Source of the DNA: Lineus longissimus
Taxonomy: Eukaryota > Nemertea > Pilidiophora > Heteronemertea > Lineidae
Direction: 5' to 3'
Length of the DNA stretch: 64,000 nt
Assembly (NCBI RefSeq): GCF_910592395.1
Contig: NC_088314.1
Coordinates: 19,054,070-19,118,069, forward strand
The notes beneath the pieces were generated by a model. That model saw only the letters and a list, made by a program, of their open reading frames with translations. It was not told where the DNA came from and made no database searches. Below are positions 46,501-58,000 of this stretch, piece by piece. Position 1 is the stretch's first letter; the number at the start of each line of letters is the position of its first letter. The position numbers and the translations under genes were made by a program.

Positions 46501-49500
46501 TTGCAATGTGAGAGGAAGGGAGGGACTGCGACTGTTCCTCCACTGAATCAGTCTCCAGGGGTTGTTTAAAACAAGACTGGTCACACACCATACCTGGTGT
46601 TGACATTTACTGGGTGTTTTCTCCTTTAGTAAAGCCTATTAGACTGTAATGTAATGTAATGTAGAAGAAAACCGACACCCCTGCAAAGAACCTCACCTGA
46701 TATCTGCTGCCATATGTCAAATCAAGTTCAGTCTCCTCTGCATTGAAAGACATTCCCGGACGTTTGATCATCATCTTGACGTAGACTGCCTCGCCAGGCT
46801 GGACCCGCATCACGAGCTCATTCCGCTGGCATTCTCCGTTAGCAAAGATGTCGCCAGGCACATCGCGGAACTGGATGCGCACCTCAGCCTTTCTTTCATT
46901 CAGAGCTGGAAACGGAATTATTGTTGTGACAAAACTTTCAATACTTTATCTACGGTTACACAACCAGGGCTGCTGTTAGTTTATTTTAGCCAAGACAAAA
47001 TCTTCAAACAAGTCGCTAATATTTCTTACAACTTGGCTAAAATATTTCAAATGGCAACTCTATAGCATAACACACACAAGGCCTACAAGCTAGTACATCT
47101 CGTCAGTGCCAACAGTCGTTAGCAAGGGCTCCTGCAGTCACCGGTAGCCCCCGTAGATCAAGCCAGAAATGGGAAAGGGATACCCTAACACGATAAATGA
47201 AAATTAGAAACACACTTAACTTACCTTTCCCACACCTGAGAATGAACGGCACGCCATCCCATCGCTCGTTGTTGACATACAGAGCACCGCAGGCGTACGT
47301 GCCGGTCGTCGAGCCCTTAGGGACGGTTGGATCATCGAGGTAGCCAAGTCTAGAGTCCTCGGACGGACCTGCTGGATTCCCTGTGTACTGACCAATCACA
47401 AGATTTTCCATCTTCAACTCGGGCATGCATTTGAGAACTTTAACCTGAAATATGGAACATAAATGAAACCAATTGGGAAACATGGTGCCTATTGTAAGGG
47501 CTGAAATAGGGGGCCTGGGAAGAACTTTGTACTTTTGCTATTTTTCCGTCTACTCCACTCTGTGTGGTAATTTCCGTCCTGGGATTGTGGGTAATGTACT
47601 TTGCCGCATCCTCGAAGATAAGCAACGCTGAGCTTGGTCAATCGGTGGACGGTTGACAGTAAAATGTATCAATAGGGCCGTTTCCAAAGCAGGGATACGT
47701 AAATGATTCGGGAAATCGTCTCACCTTTTCATCGCGAATATCCTCAGCCTGGAGACTGCACGGTTTCTCCATGGCGGTCAGACAGAGCAGCTGGAGGAGG
47801 TGATTCTGCATGACGTCACGAATGATACCAAACTCATCGAAGTATCCCCCTCGGCCCTGCGTCCCAAAGGGTTCCTTGAATGATATCATGACGGACGAGA
47901 TGTTGTCCCTGTTCCAAACTGGTCCAAACAGACGGTTGGCAAATCTAGAAGAAAGGTTTTATATATAGTAGATTCTCCCTTAGTGGAAATCTCTCAGTCA
48001 AGGACACTCTCTCCATCAAAGGCTGCATCTGGTCCAAATTTTTTCATTTCCACAATGAAACTGACCGCTTTTTAAGGACACCGCTTGATTGTGGAAAGCA
48101 TATGTCACTCCCTTTAAACAGTTCTTGGGATCAGTGAATTCAGCTTGTAGTGATTCTCACTGCAGAACAAGTATGAGCATGAGCATGAGCATGAGCATGA
48201 GCATGAGCATGAGTACCTGAGAGTGAGTATATTCTGAGTCATCTCCTTGCCGAGGTAATGGTCTATACGATACAGCTGTTCCTCTTTGAATAACGACGAC
48301 AGGTGGTTGGAAAGCTCGGCAGAACTCTGTGAGTCGCGTCCAAATGGCTTCTCCACAATCAACCTGCTCCAGTGGGGGCTGCAATAGAAAATTCCCTTCT
48401 TAATAAAGTTGATGAAATACGCCTCAAATTACCACTCTGTTCAATCAGCAATCTTTTTTTATCTGGGGCAATACTGCTTTTTGGTGCCTTGACATTGAAA
48501 AAATTACCTGAGGGTAGGCTATAGGAGACAAATCTAGGTTCTTTGCCAAATCTGCGAAAACGCCCATGAAAGTTAGGCGGTTTTCAGTATTGAAAGCCAC
48601 TGGTTATACAAGGATGACTATTTCCCCGATGCTAGATACTCACGGTGCAGACATGCAGTGATCCTTGATGTTCTTTGACACCTGAATGAAAACACTGGGT
48701 GGCAGGGCAAGATAGAACAGCCGATTACACTTCCCAATGCCCTCGATTTCCTTATTCAACTTGATGAATCCCTCAGACGTGTCGTAGGCTCCTTGGACGT
48801 AAAGATTCCTGGTCCAGAAACTGTTAAAGAGTCCCTTTTGTTCATCAGTTACCTGGAATGAGTCGTCACATGAAAAGACTTTGCCTGACAATGCGCTTCC
48901 CTAAAGACTACAAAACACTTCGACTGCACATTGAGAAGGTGGAGAAACCTTGACCTACAATAGATCAAATGAACAAGAGACTGTGCTGGATATTGTCAAG
49001 CGCAGTACAGAATTACTGAGCATAGTAAACCACTTTGGATCTTACTTCCGATTTTACAATAAACATATCAGAACAATGCTCTATTTCAACCTGAGAATTT
49101 TTGGACTGCACATCGACATGACTACCTCAGTCTACTTACCCTCGGTATACAGACCTTAAGGACTACGCATTGCGATACATCTTAAAGGTACATGGGTTTG
49201 AGATTTGTTATCCCTTCAATGTCGGAACTCACCTTGATAAATGGTGAAGATCTCTTCCTGATTTCCTCCACCGTGATTTTGGATCGGGCGTAACCAATGA
49301 AGATGGTGTTCTCTGGGATGAGTTCATCTTTGAAAATCTCCCTAAAAAGGCAAGTGAATGTATTGTACGCGCCGGTCACCGATCCAAAGGTTGGCGTCTC
49401 AGTACCGAACTACAAATCCAGAGCTCGCATCGCGTGGGAAGGTCTGCCAGATGTATTGTACGCGCCGGTCACCGATCCAAAGGTTGACCGCGCTCAACGT

Positions 49501-50911
49501 TGCTTAACTTCCACTCTTGGGCCAACGCGCCAACCACTGGGCCATAAAGGAATTCCCTCATGGCCGGCGGGTTAAGCCATGCCATATACCTGGGGGAACT
49601 ATACATCATTCCCCCCTTCGGACAGAGATGGATCGTCCTCGATCCTACTTAGCGCTTCATGCGTCTCAGTACCGAACTACAAATCCAGAGCTCGCATCAC
49701 GTGGGAAGGTTTGCCAGATGTATTGTTCGCGCCGGTCATCGATCCAAAGGTTCGTTGCACTACATACATAGCTAGCTAGAAATATATTGTATTCCTCATT
49801 AAGTTCTCTTATAAAACAACGGGGAGGCACCATCCACCAGGGCGTGGCTAGGTCGCACCATACAAACCACATACATGTACCTGTATGGTAAATTCAATGT
49901 ACCATATTACTTCCATTTACACGGGACCGAATCGAACTACACCAATCTGGATCAGTCCAGATGCAATTTATCACTTTTTCCCGGAGATGAGATACCCCAG
50001 GGTACTTTTCATAACACGGAACCGACACTACATGTATAAATCCTCCCAAGCAGTGTTGGCAATTTCAGCATATGTCGATATTTATAGAGTTCACTGTGAT
50101 AAAGATTTGTTCATGAGAGGCAGATGTGACATATGAAATAGATTCGTCCAAGCTTAGCAGGCTGCAATCAACACAGTAGGGATCCACTTATTCTAACGAT
50201 TGGGTGGAGCAGTTTTTATTCGAATAAAACTTGCCCTTGTAGATAAAGATATCTTTCGGACTATTTGCTTCCAAGTTCAAAATGACTTCTTACCATAGAG
50301 TAGGATAGATCTTCTTCTTTGCCAAGTCTCCCTGAAATTATGATATATCCAAAAATTAATTGCCAAGTTTTCGATTATTGTCAAGTGGATGCTAAACTAT
50401 GAATTATAGGCCTACTCTCACCAGTATGCTTATTTGAAACATCCAACACCTTACTTATGCTGGTACACAAAACAATCAAGCAGGTCTGTGCCTGTTTATC
50501 TTCTATGGAATCAATATGGTAAACATATTAGGTAGTTGTACTAAACATCATAACAAAAATGAAATTGTTTTCTGAATCATATTCATGATGCTTCACATGG
50601 CTATCAATATCAGTAATCTCGAGCTTTGTTGGTTTCTTGACCTAACATCATGTCGTAAGAATGCCATTCAAATTACTTTACGATGACAATGAGGGGGAAT
50701 TGAAACTATGTTTACTCACGGAAGCTCCAAAAACCACGAAGACGTGTCGCTCCGAATCCTCATAACTTATCGACTTCTTGATCAACGCGATCGTCGCTGC
50801 ATGCTGCAACCTCAAATCGGAGGTGTCGATTGCGTCAGCGCGCGCCAGCTGTTTGGCCATCTCCTCCCCAGCACTTCCTTCACGCTGCATCCCTAACCAA
50901 GATTTATACAT
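43430..50911 (-). CDS. G6PD: Glucose-6-phosphate 1-dehydrogenase with three alternative last exons
   Basis: Cytosolic enzyme oxidising glucose 6-phosphate with NADP+, first step of the pentose phosphate pathway. Shared exons: 50720-50911, 50294-50331, 49233-49341, 48644-48852, 48217-48378, 47725-47944, 47225-47444, 46697-46905, 46303-46472 (1529 nt). They splice at TAYGG-CAG to one of three last exons: C 45141-45228, B 44762-44846 or A 43430-43568. The products are 538, 537 or 555 aa. Motifs: coenzyme-binding FGASGDLAKKK (61-71), IVEKPFGRD, the active-site RIDHYLGKE (220-228), [32 protein letters not shown] and [12 protein letters not shown]. Start: ATG at 50911 lies three bases after an acceptor, so a 5' non-coding exon is expected near 51.0-51.1 kb. 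The N-terminal 55 residues are longer and more variable than in vertebrates. The MITE-like and SINE insertions are all intronic. Confidence 0.96.
43663..43962. mobile_element. 300-bp element with TTAAAGGGACAACTT inverted ends
   Basis: The left end TTAAAGGGACAACTTAG and right end CCAAGTTGTCCCTTTAA are inverted copies including TTAA. It lies between G6PD terminal exons A and B. The TTAA edges hint at a piggyBac-like target, but the ends do not start CCC as typical piggyBac ends do, so the class is open. Confidence 0.75.
44762..44846 (-). CDS. G6PD: G6PD alternative terminal exon B (middle)
   Basis: The acceptor TAACTCCAG leads to [23 protein letters not shown] and KQKL, then TAA. The phase is the same as in exons A and C. 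It differs from C mainly at the extreme C-terminus and in acidic versus neutral residues around the motif. Confidence 0.9.
45141..45228 (-). CDS. G6PD: G6PD alternative terminal exon C (proximal)
   Basis: The acceptor CCCTACAG leads to codons [23 protein letters not shown] and LKNIK, then TGA. The exon completes the split Ser codon AG+T from the 46303 donor. It is the copy closest to the rest of the gene and very like the vertebrate C-terminus. Confidence 0.9.
45705..45860 (-). repeat. SINE with 5S rRNA-like internal promoter, copy 3
   Basis: Inverted copy beginning GTATTGTACGCGCCGGTCAC, which is the complement of the 5S-like end, and ending GGGGGTACTATACAC. This copy keeps TTGGATCGGTGACC on the minus strand, the closest match to the 5S box C. 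It lies in the G6PD intron between terminal exon C and the penultimate exon. Confidence 0.85.
47965..48088. mobile_element. Decayed TA-flanked MITE in G6PD intron
   Basis: ATAGTAGATTCTCCCTTAGT and later TTTAAGGACACCGCTTG match the family with many differences. It lies about 20 bases upstream of the exon at 47725-47944 in transcript sense. Confidence 0.55.
48174..48214. repeat. GAGCAT hexanucleotide microsatellite at a G6PD splice donor
   Basis: About six copies of GAGCAT. On the minus strand the donor GTACTCATGCTCATGCTC runs straight into the repeat. The open frames through it are repeat artefacts. Confidence 0.93.
49360..49765 (-). repeat. 5S-like SINE copy 4 within duplicated flanks
   Basis: A complete inverted element lies at about 49450-49610. 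On both sides (49360-49478 and 49664-49760) there is a 95-120 base segment containing CAGTACCGAACTACAAATCC and the 5S-like end of the SINE again. This is either a tandem partial duplication or a longer composite unit. It lies in a G6PD intron. Confidence 0.75.
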
Positions 50912-52033
50912 CGACTGAGAACACAAATTTATGACTAGTTTGGCTGTTGCCAAAAACACGAAGCTTTAAGTCACTAAATGTTATTAATTTTGAATTCGAG
51001 AAATCTCTAAGCTAGTCACTCGTGCAGATTGTATTATTGTTAAGCTAGAGAGATTGTAACTACTCTATCAACCTCGTCGGATCGCTACAGCTGGTTAGAA
51101 AAGCCACTACTTGTTACAGCACACCTGCGGGAGGAGAGAAAACGGAGAATTATCAATCGGTTACACATCTGTTGCAGTGACTGAATGGTTGCATGCGATG
51201 TTTCTTATTCAAAATGTTAAAGGGACAATATTGGGAGGGATGAGATATGTTAGTTATGAGTATCAGTACGTATATAAAAATACTAAAGATGCTGCTAGAA
51301 GTCGTTTTCGATAATGTTTATTTCACGAGGTACATACAATGATAAACATGGATACATGATGTGCCACTGTGACAGTCTGTGTGCAGGGCCTCCGTCCATG
51401 CGTCATCATAGGCCTACCCGAGTTGCGTGAGTAGACAAGGCAATGTAGATAATTATGGTAGAGACAGCTTAGTCGATTTGGTTGGCAACAACTGCATCAG
51501 GCTACAACTCCTTGCTTGACAGGTCAGGTTAGGTCTTCCCTATCATTTGCAGCGTACAGTTTGCATGAATGTGTGCGGCCTACTGACAGTGGCAGTGACT
51601 CGGCAGAAAACTCACTGAAAAGGTTCCCAAACTTTTAATGCACACAGGCTTTTAAACGATTTTGTATCATAAACTAAGATTGCTAGTGATACCTACACTG
51701 ATAAACTACACGCTCAGCTGTTCCCTCCTCTCTGATAAGACAGCAAGAAGGAACAAACGGTACTTTTGTTCACAAGAAAATCTGCAACCAGGGTGTCAAT
51801 CAGGTAAACATTGACCTGGCCTACCGTCAAGTGGCGGCTGCTAGTGGTGAAATATTGAACTAAGTGAAACAGTGTATTTCCTTATTTTACCTCGAGCGAC
51901 ATCAACAACATCAAAACCTTGCAGAAATTTGTTGCACTTCTCTCCAAACTTTCCCGAATTTCTACAATTTGAAACAGAGCAAATACATTTCACTAGCCCA
52001 AAACGGTCATCATGTGCGTATAGATTCTATATA
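50912..52033. other. Region between divergent G6PD and SH3-gene starts
   Basis: About 1.1 kb separates the G6PD start ATG (minus) from the SH3-gene ATG (plus). It should hold both promoters and at least one G6PD 5' non-coding exon. No canonical core promoter element is certain. Confidence 0.45.
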
Positions 52034-55000
52034 ATGGAGATTTTTCGAGCGACTACGAGTTTTAGAGCTCCTGCGAAGGCGGGAATTAGGAACGTGCTGT
52101 CATTTGAGAAAGCTGACAAGTTTGAGCTTCTCGAGGGCGAAGACAAGAGTAAGATATGGTGGGCTGCCAGATGTCTCAGGACCAATAGTGTTGGCTATGT
52201 GCCGGCTAATTACCTCAAGGTTTGTATTCTTGTTATGACTCTGCTTTTGTCTTTTTTCCTTAATGAACAATTCATTGTCCCTGATTGTGCTTTTGTCTCT
52301 GCATTTTCGTCATGATTGTGCTTTTGTCTTTATATTTTTTCCTCATCTATGAAACAAGCCCAGTGCTCATTTACATTGTCATGTGTGATTCTAGTTCATC
52401 TTTCATGTGTAACCCATTATTGAGGCGACTGTCTCATGGGGGACGCATTGTCATTGTTGTAAACAAAGTAATGTCGCTCTTCATTCCTAACTCTGTGTTG
52501 AGTCCTGTCTTCTGTATGGTATCGGAAGTTGGATCTGAACCAACGCCCACATTCATGGACCAGAATTTTGTATTGGCCTAATTGGGCTGTGATGCCTTGA
52601 CTGACTCAAGTTGTCTGACAGGCAACCGTCTGCTGACACCTTCAACCATCAACAGGCCTTCTCATCATCTTATTACCTTTCAGTTAAGACTTTTAGCCAA
52701 ATTCAGGGCTTCCCCCGAATCATATCTTCCCTTCAAAGTCTACAAAAGACCCTTTTTAATCAGATAGTTAGATATTACTTTCAGAATTGCACTTATGCTT
52801 AGGGACCCTCCAAATATTATGTGGGACCCTTCAAAATCGAATTTTGTATGAGTCTGGCAGAAGCCATGAAATTGACATTGTCATTGAAAGTCTAGACCAG
52901 AAAGCGTTTCTTCAAGTGGTAAGTTTATGGAACAGCTTTAATTCTAAAGGCCAGCAATGGATGAAATGACAGTAGGCCTATGATAATATTCTCTTGTCAT
53001 ATCTGTCTCAAAGTCTGAGTCTGGACATTTTCATAGCAACCAACAAGTTTTAAAGTCTATTTTCCCAGGCCTAACCAAGGAAAAGCTGCCAAGTCATACA
53101 TATTTGAGTAAATAGCATAGTAAGAGTTCTTCAAGATAATCATCATAGCTGTTATGAACCTCTAGATATTGAGGCCTATGTCAACAGTGTATACATTGGT
53201 ATGTAAATGAGAAATACATGTCATGCATCGGGCTGTCATGCTCTTCCTTAATATTGACAATAGAACCCCCAGCACTACATCACTCAAGTGTTGAAAGAGT
53301 TCAACATCACAGGCCTCGTCATTTGTTCACCATGCCAAGTATTACTATTACCTGGTGTTCTGGCCCAGTTCTTTGAGCTACTCTGTTGAAAAGCCCAGCA
53401 CTGTGTCTGTCCTTGTCCTATTTCAATGCAATATGTCATCATGGTCAATCCGTTTGAAAATTAAGTCGTTATAAACCAATTTAGAAATAATGGGATGGAA
53501 TTTGGAATTTGTCTTCTACCAGTACTGAGACATTTCGTATTGTATGCCAAGTTCTTTTGGGGTATATTTATTACAACTAGTTGTGGTAGTGTAAAAAGTT
53601 GTTAGTAATATTTGGGTTATTAAGTTGTTAGTAGTGTTTGGGTTGCTCAGAGTATCCCACCTTCCATTACCATGTTGTAGATAGCATACCAGTTGTGCAG
53701 AACTTTACCTAATGCAGCTAGGTCTGTGTTTTTTTTTAAATATTTGACTGAGGCCGCAGACAAATAAGGCCTACAAAATGTACTCGTGTCTTAAACTCTC
53801 AAGACTCATGGGGGTATGGTATCGGTTAGAGTACATATGGTCTACAAAGTGTATGCAAAGGCTTTCATGTACAAATGTAGGCCTCCTCATTGTAGAGGTA
53901 ATAATTGGATTAATAACAAATACATATCTTCACAAATTGGTTCATGAATATAAAATGCATGCATGACCTGTTGTATTTGTTGCTCAGTCCTTGGTCATTG
54001 TCCAGTGAGTATGGACCTGTCAAAAGGCGTGTTTGGTGCATTGGTTTCCTAATATGTATGATGATGGGATTTAATTGTAACCCAAGATATTTTCAGGTCA
54101 AAGATACTATCTTCTAAATGATTAAAATGACAGACAGGATAAATATTTCCAGCAGTGTATGACTGATACACTGCTGACATTACAGATATTTGGTGATATG
54201 AATAAAGACTAGCAAATGCTTTTACTTCAATTTTGTACAGAAAGGCCAAGTGTAAATGTACATGGAGTTTTAGATAAAAGCATTTGCTAGTCTTTATTCA
54301 TATCACCCAATGTCAGATCAGGTAATTCTTTTGATGTCCATATGACAAAATACAGATACGTCTCCAACTGAATGTACCAGGTTTGAACCCATGGCCTTCT
54401 GATTACAAAGCGGACGCTATTCCACTTTGCCACCTCTCTTCCTGATGCGAAAAGTGACCAGGAAAATATGACTCCTTTGACCTCGTAATAGACTAGAGGG
54501 AGATTATTCAAAATAAATATTTTCTCAAAGAGTCATGTATCATTGTAGATGTCATTTATGACAATGATATTTACATGACCAATCTAGGATTTATCTAGCC
54601 TTGTGAATGAATTATTGAATTCCAGTTCAGGTCACTGTCAGATATGACCAAGCCGTTATAGGTGACCGAGGGGATTGGTCAGTCACTATCTGCCATGACA
54701 AAGCTTTGATGACATTAACAGCGCATTCCGCATTCCGTGGAGATTTGTCAAATGGAATGAATTTTAAAAGCCGAAGGCTGCGTATTAGCAGAAGCAAAAT
54801 ATATAAAGCAAGCTTATTTGTGACAGTGACAGTGATGTGACTTGCGCCTTGCATGCCAGTAAACTGTACAATTGTTATAATTATTCAAAGATTCTATCCA
54901 AATGATTGATAGCTGTAAAATCTTTTATAGAGGCACTGGGACTTAATGGAAATGTTGGTTCGCACACACATAAAATTGAATTGAAATTGCATGTTTAGCA

Positions 55001-58000
55001 GCTCTTTTGAGAAATAAGCTCTCAGGGGTTCTGCTGGGTGGTTTTTTCTTTTAGCCAAATTTGCCAAGAAGATGGTATTTCCTTGTATGTTGCCATTTAG
55101 ATGAGAATTCCATTGTAAATTTTGGAGCCATTTCATTTATCCGGTAGCCAAATTATTTAAAAAATAGCAAATGGCTCCTTTGGCTACTGCTGGCAGAAAC
55201 CCTGAGCTCTGAATGTTTGGCATTCAGATCCTGATGCCAACTGTTATTTGTTTACAGGACAATGTGCCTAATCCTATTATCAGTTCCTTCAGTTGACATT
55301 ATCCTACATATTTGACAGGCCTGAAGTGTATTATCAAATTCTTGGCATATTTAGATGATTCATTAAGCTAAACCAGTCAAACTACACCTGAAAAGTCTTA
55401 CAAAGACTGTAGAGAAGGCACAAAACTAGTGACCCGGTGTATACCAGTAATTTTGGCCTGCCAGGGTCAAGTGAGGACCGGGTTTACATACAATTCTTAG
55501 TTTTCCAGGGTTTACATACAATTCTTAGTTTTCCAGGTTTACATACAATTCTTAGTTTTCCAGGTTTACATACAATTCTTAGTTTTCTTCAAAAACCTTG
55601 GTGGTCAAGATTCCCCCCAAACTGTGCATACCACACTAGTCCACTGACTACCAAGTTGACCATCTACCTCCAGCTTATGATCCCAATTTAGACTTGCGAT
55701 AGTACGCCAAATCCCAATGTCTACAATGTTTACTATTTTGTGTCCTTTCAGTTTGAAGAACGGAAGGTGGGAAAGCTGCTCCCAGACAATTACAAGGTAG
55801 GCAAAGAGAGTGAATAAATAGTCCATGAATGAATGTGTGGTTCCCACGAGTATCTTCCCCATGTTTGAGCTATGGATTGAAAATATATGAGAACATGTTT
55901 GTTATTGACACAGGTTGACATTACATGTTGGGGCTGCACTTGTCATGCCAAAATAATTTATCCAAAACATGTTTTCACACTGATTACTCCCTACTTTCAC
56001 TATACACTCTAAAATGGCTTGTTACAGATGGTCAATGTCAAACCCAGTAATTTCTGGTTTTGTGTGCAGACAAGAGATTCTTTTGTCGCACAAAGCATAT
56101 ATTACGTCAGTTCATATCGAGCTGAACATGACAATATACAGAATACGATACATTACTTTTTTGAAAAGAGCCGTTATTTGAGTAGAAAATAAACCAGATA
56201 TCAATAACTTTATTGATTTATTGATTGATCAGTTCATGCGGTGCATCCCTATAAGTTGGCTATCATAACCTGTCATTATCCCCAGTATCTAGGGACATCC
56301 AGGGGATGACAGCTTACCTGAATCGACCCTGGTGTTGTGACAACGAGGCTAACGTGATTTACGGTCGTGATATGAAAGCCACCCAGACATGGTCTAACCA
56401 GCACTCTGAATGGAATGTTATGTGACAAATACTACAGAATTTTCTACGCTGGACATGATAGTGGTGATCAGCTTATTAAAGGGGTACCCCGTTCGTTGTC
56501 TCCAAAATGGCATTGTTGAAATTTATGTTGGAGTTGAATGCTGTGCCACCAGCTGGTCCTTGAACATTGAAACTGCTCAGATTTTATCAGTGGAAACTTA
56601 TATTTCCACCTTATGTTTTTAACGGGCTGTTCAAAACGCCCCATTTTAAAAGCATTTGCGACATGTTCCTTTAAAGATCATTTCATCGTATTGCTGAACA
56701 TGGACACAAATACCTAGTCATTAGAGTTCATTTGCCTATCTGTTACAATTAAAAAGGGAGTGGTCAGCAGATGAGCTTTGGTTATTTTCGGACTTTAGCT
56801 CATTTGCCAGTCGAACAATTAGTCATTGATTGCATCGAGGCATTGGTTGCCCGGCAGTCTTCTGAATACTGGTCCCAGGTTGCTGCAGCAGAAATCTTGC
56901 ATTTGCGGGGTGCTTTAGCCTGTAGCAGATGACAGAGACGACGGTATCAGATTCTTAAAACTGTAAAGTTCCTTGCACTGCGCACACAAGCGATTTTAGT
57001 CGCTCCGACCTGCAACAGAGCCATGATAAGTGATTGCAATATGACGAACCAACCACAATTGTCATGTTGTCACGACTTTGTCACAAGTCGCGGCAACTAA
57101 AATCGCTCATTTGCGTGGCGTTTTTAGTTGAGAACAGTATCGACGTGAACCTACTAAAACAGTGGTGACATTGCCTTTTCCCTTTCGGCACTTGTATTGC
57201 CCCAATCCAACAAGTTCTGGGGAATGTAAGCTTCATGTTGACCTCTCCTTCATTGTAATCAAGCTGTAAATAGAAGACAAAGAAGACTTAAATGTGGCTG
57301 TGACTTTGTACTTCTCTGCCATTATTGACCTTAAATTGATTTTGACACCTATTCATGCATGAGAGGAAGCTATGAACAAGCTAAGTGTATTGATTTTGTT
57401 CCGATTGGTGTGTGGATATCCTCATTGATTGGTCTCAGGCACTGATTTTAGTTCTACAACTCCTTAGCAGATGGCAGCACTGTTTGTTGCCATCTGATTC
57501 AGAGGTTTTGTTTGAACCAGTCCATTCTATCAAATAAGGATGAGTTCTTGATGGGAAGACAGCGTCAGAACTTTACTTCTTGCAAAACTCAGTTGGTATC
57601 AAAGCCATTGATGCAGCATCAAATCATAGCAAGTTTTCATAATGGAAACCTATTGCGGGCCCTATTGTGCTATGATCATCAGGCTTAATCTAGCTAATTG
57701 ATCTGCGCTCGACTTTTAGACAGGACATGAGAAGGTTCATTTTCTCGGGTCCTGAAAATGTAAAATGTAGGCTAAGCGCTGGTTTGTGAAATCCTGACAG
57801 ATGTATGCATAAGGGAGGTTCAACTGAATTCAACTTCCCCTGCTCTGAATATTTTCGCCACAAAGTATCCTGATATTTCGGCCCATCCAGCTACCCTCCG
57901 CAAGCCATGAGCCCCCTGGCCCCGTCCTCTTACGTTCATTGATCTACTGTCAAAAGAATTCAAATAAAGCTGGCTGCATAATAGCGGGGCCAGCACAATC

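Larger units (their letters stand above)
52220..55751. other. Intron of the SH3 gene with repeats
   Basis: No other gene seen. It contains a perfect foldback at 54192-54307, a tRNA-like SINE fragment at about 54365-54445 and a 26-27 base tandem repeat at 55491-55586. Confidence 0.55.

Noticed and set aside
48114..48216. Extension of the G6PD exon into a Ser/Cys-rich repeat protein
   Set aside because: It is a read-through of the GAGCAT microsatellite past a good donor, and the spliced frame matches G6PD exactly.
54151..54177. Small hairpin as a microRNA
   Set aside because: The arms are only 11 bases, too short for a precursor, and there is no extended pairing.
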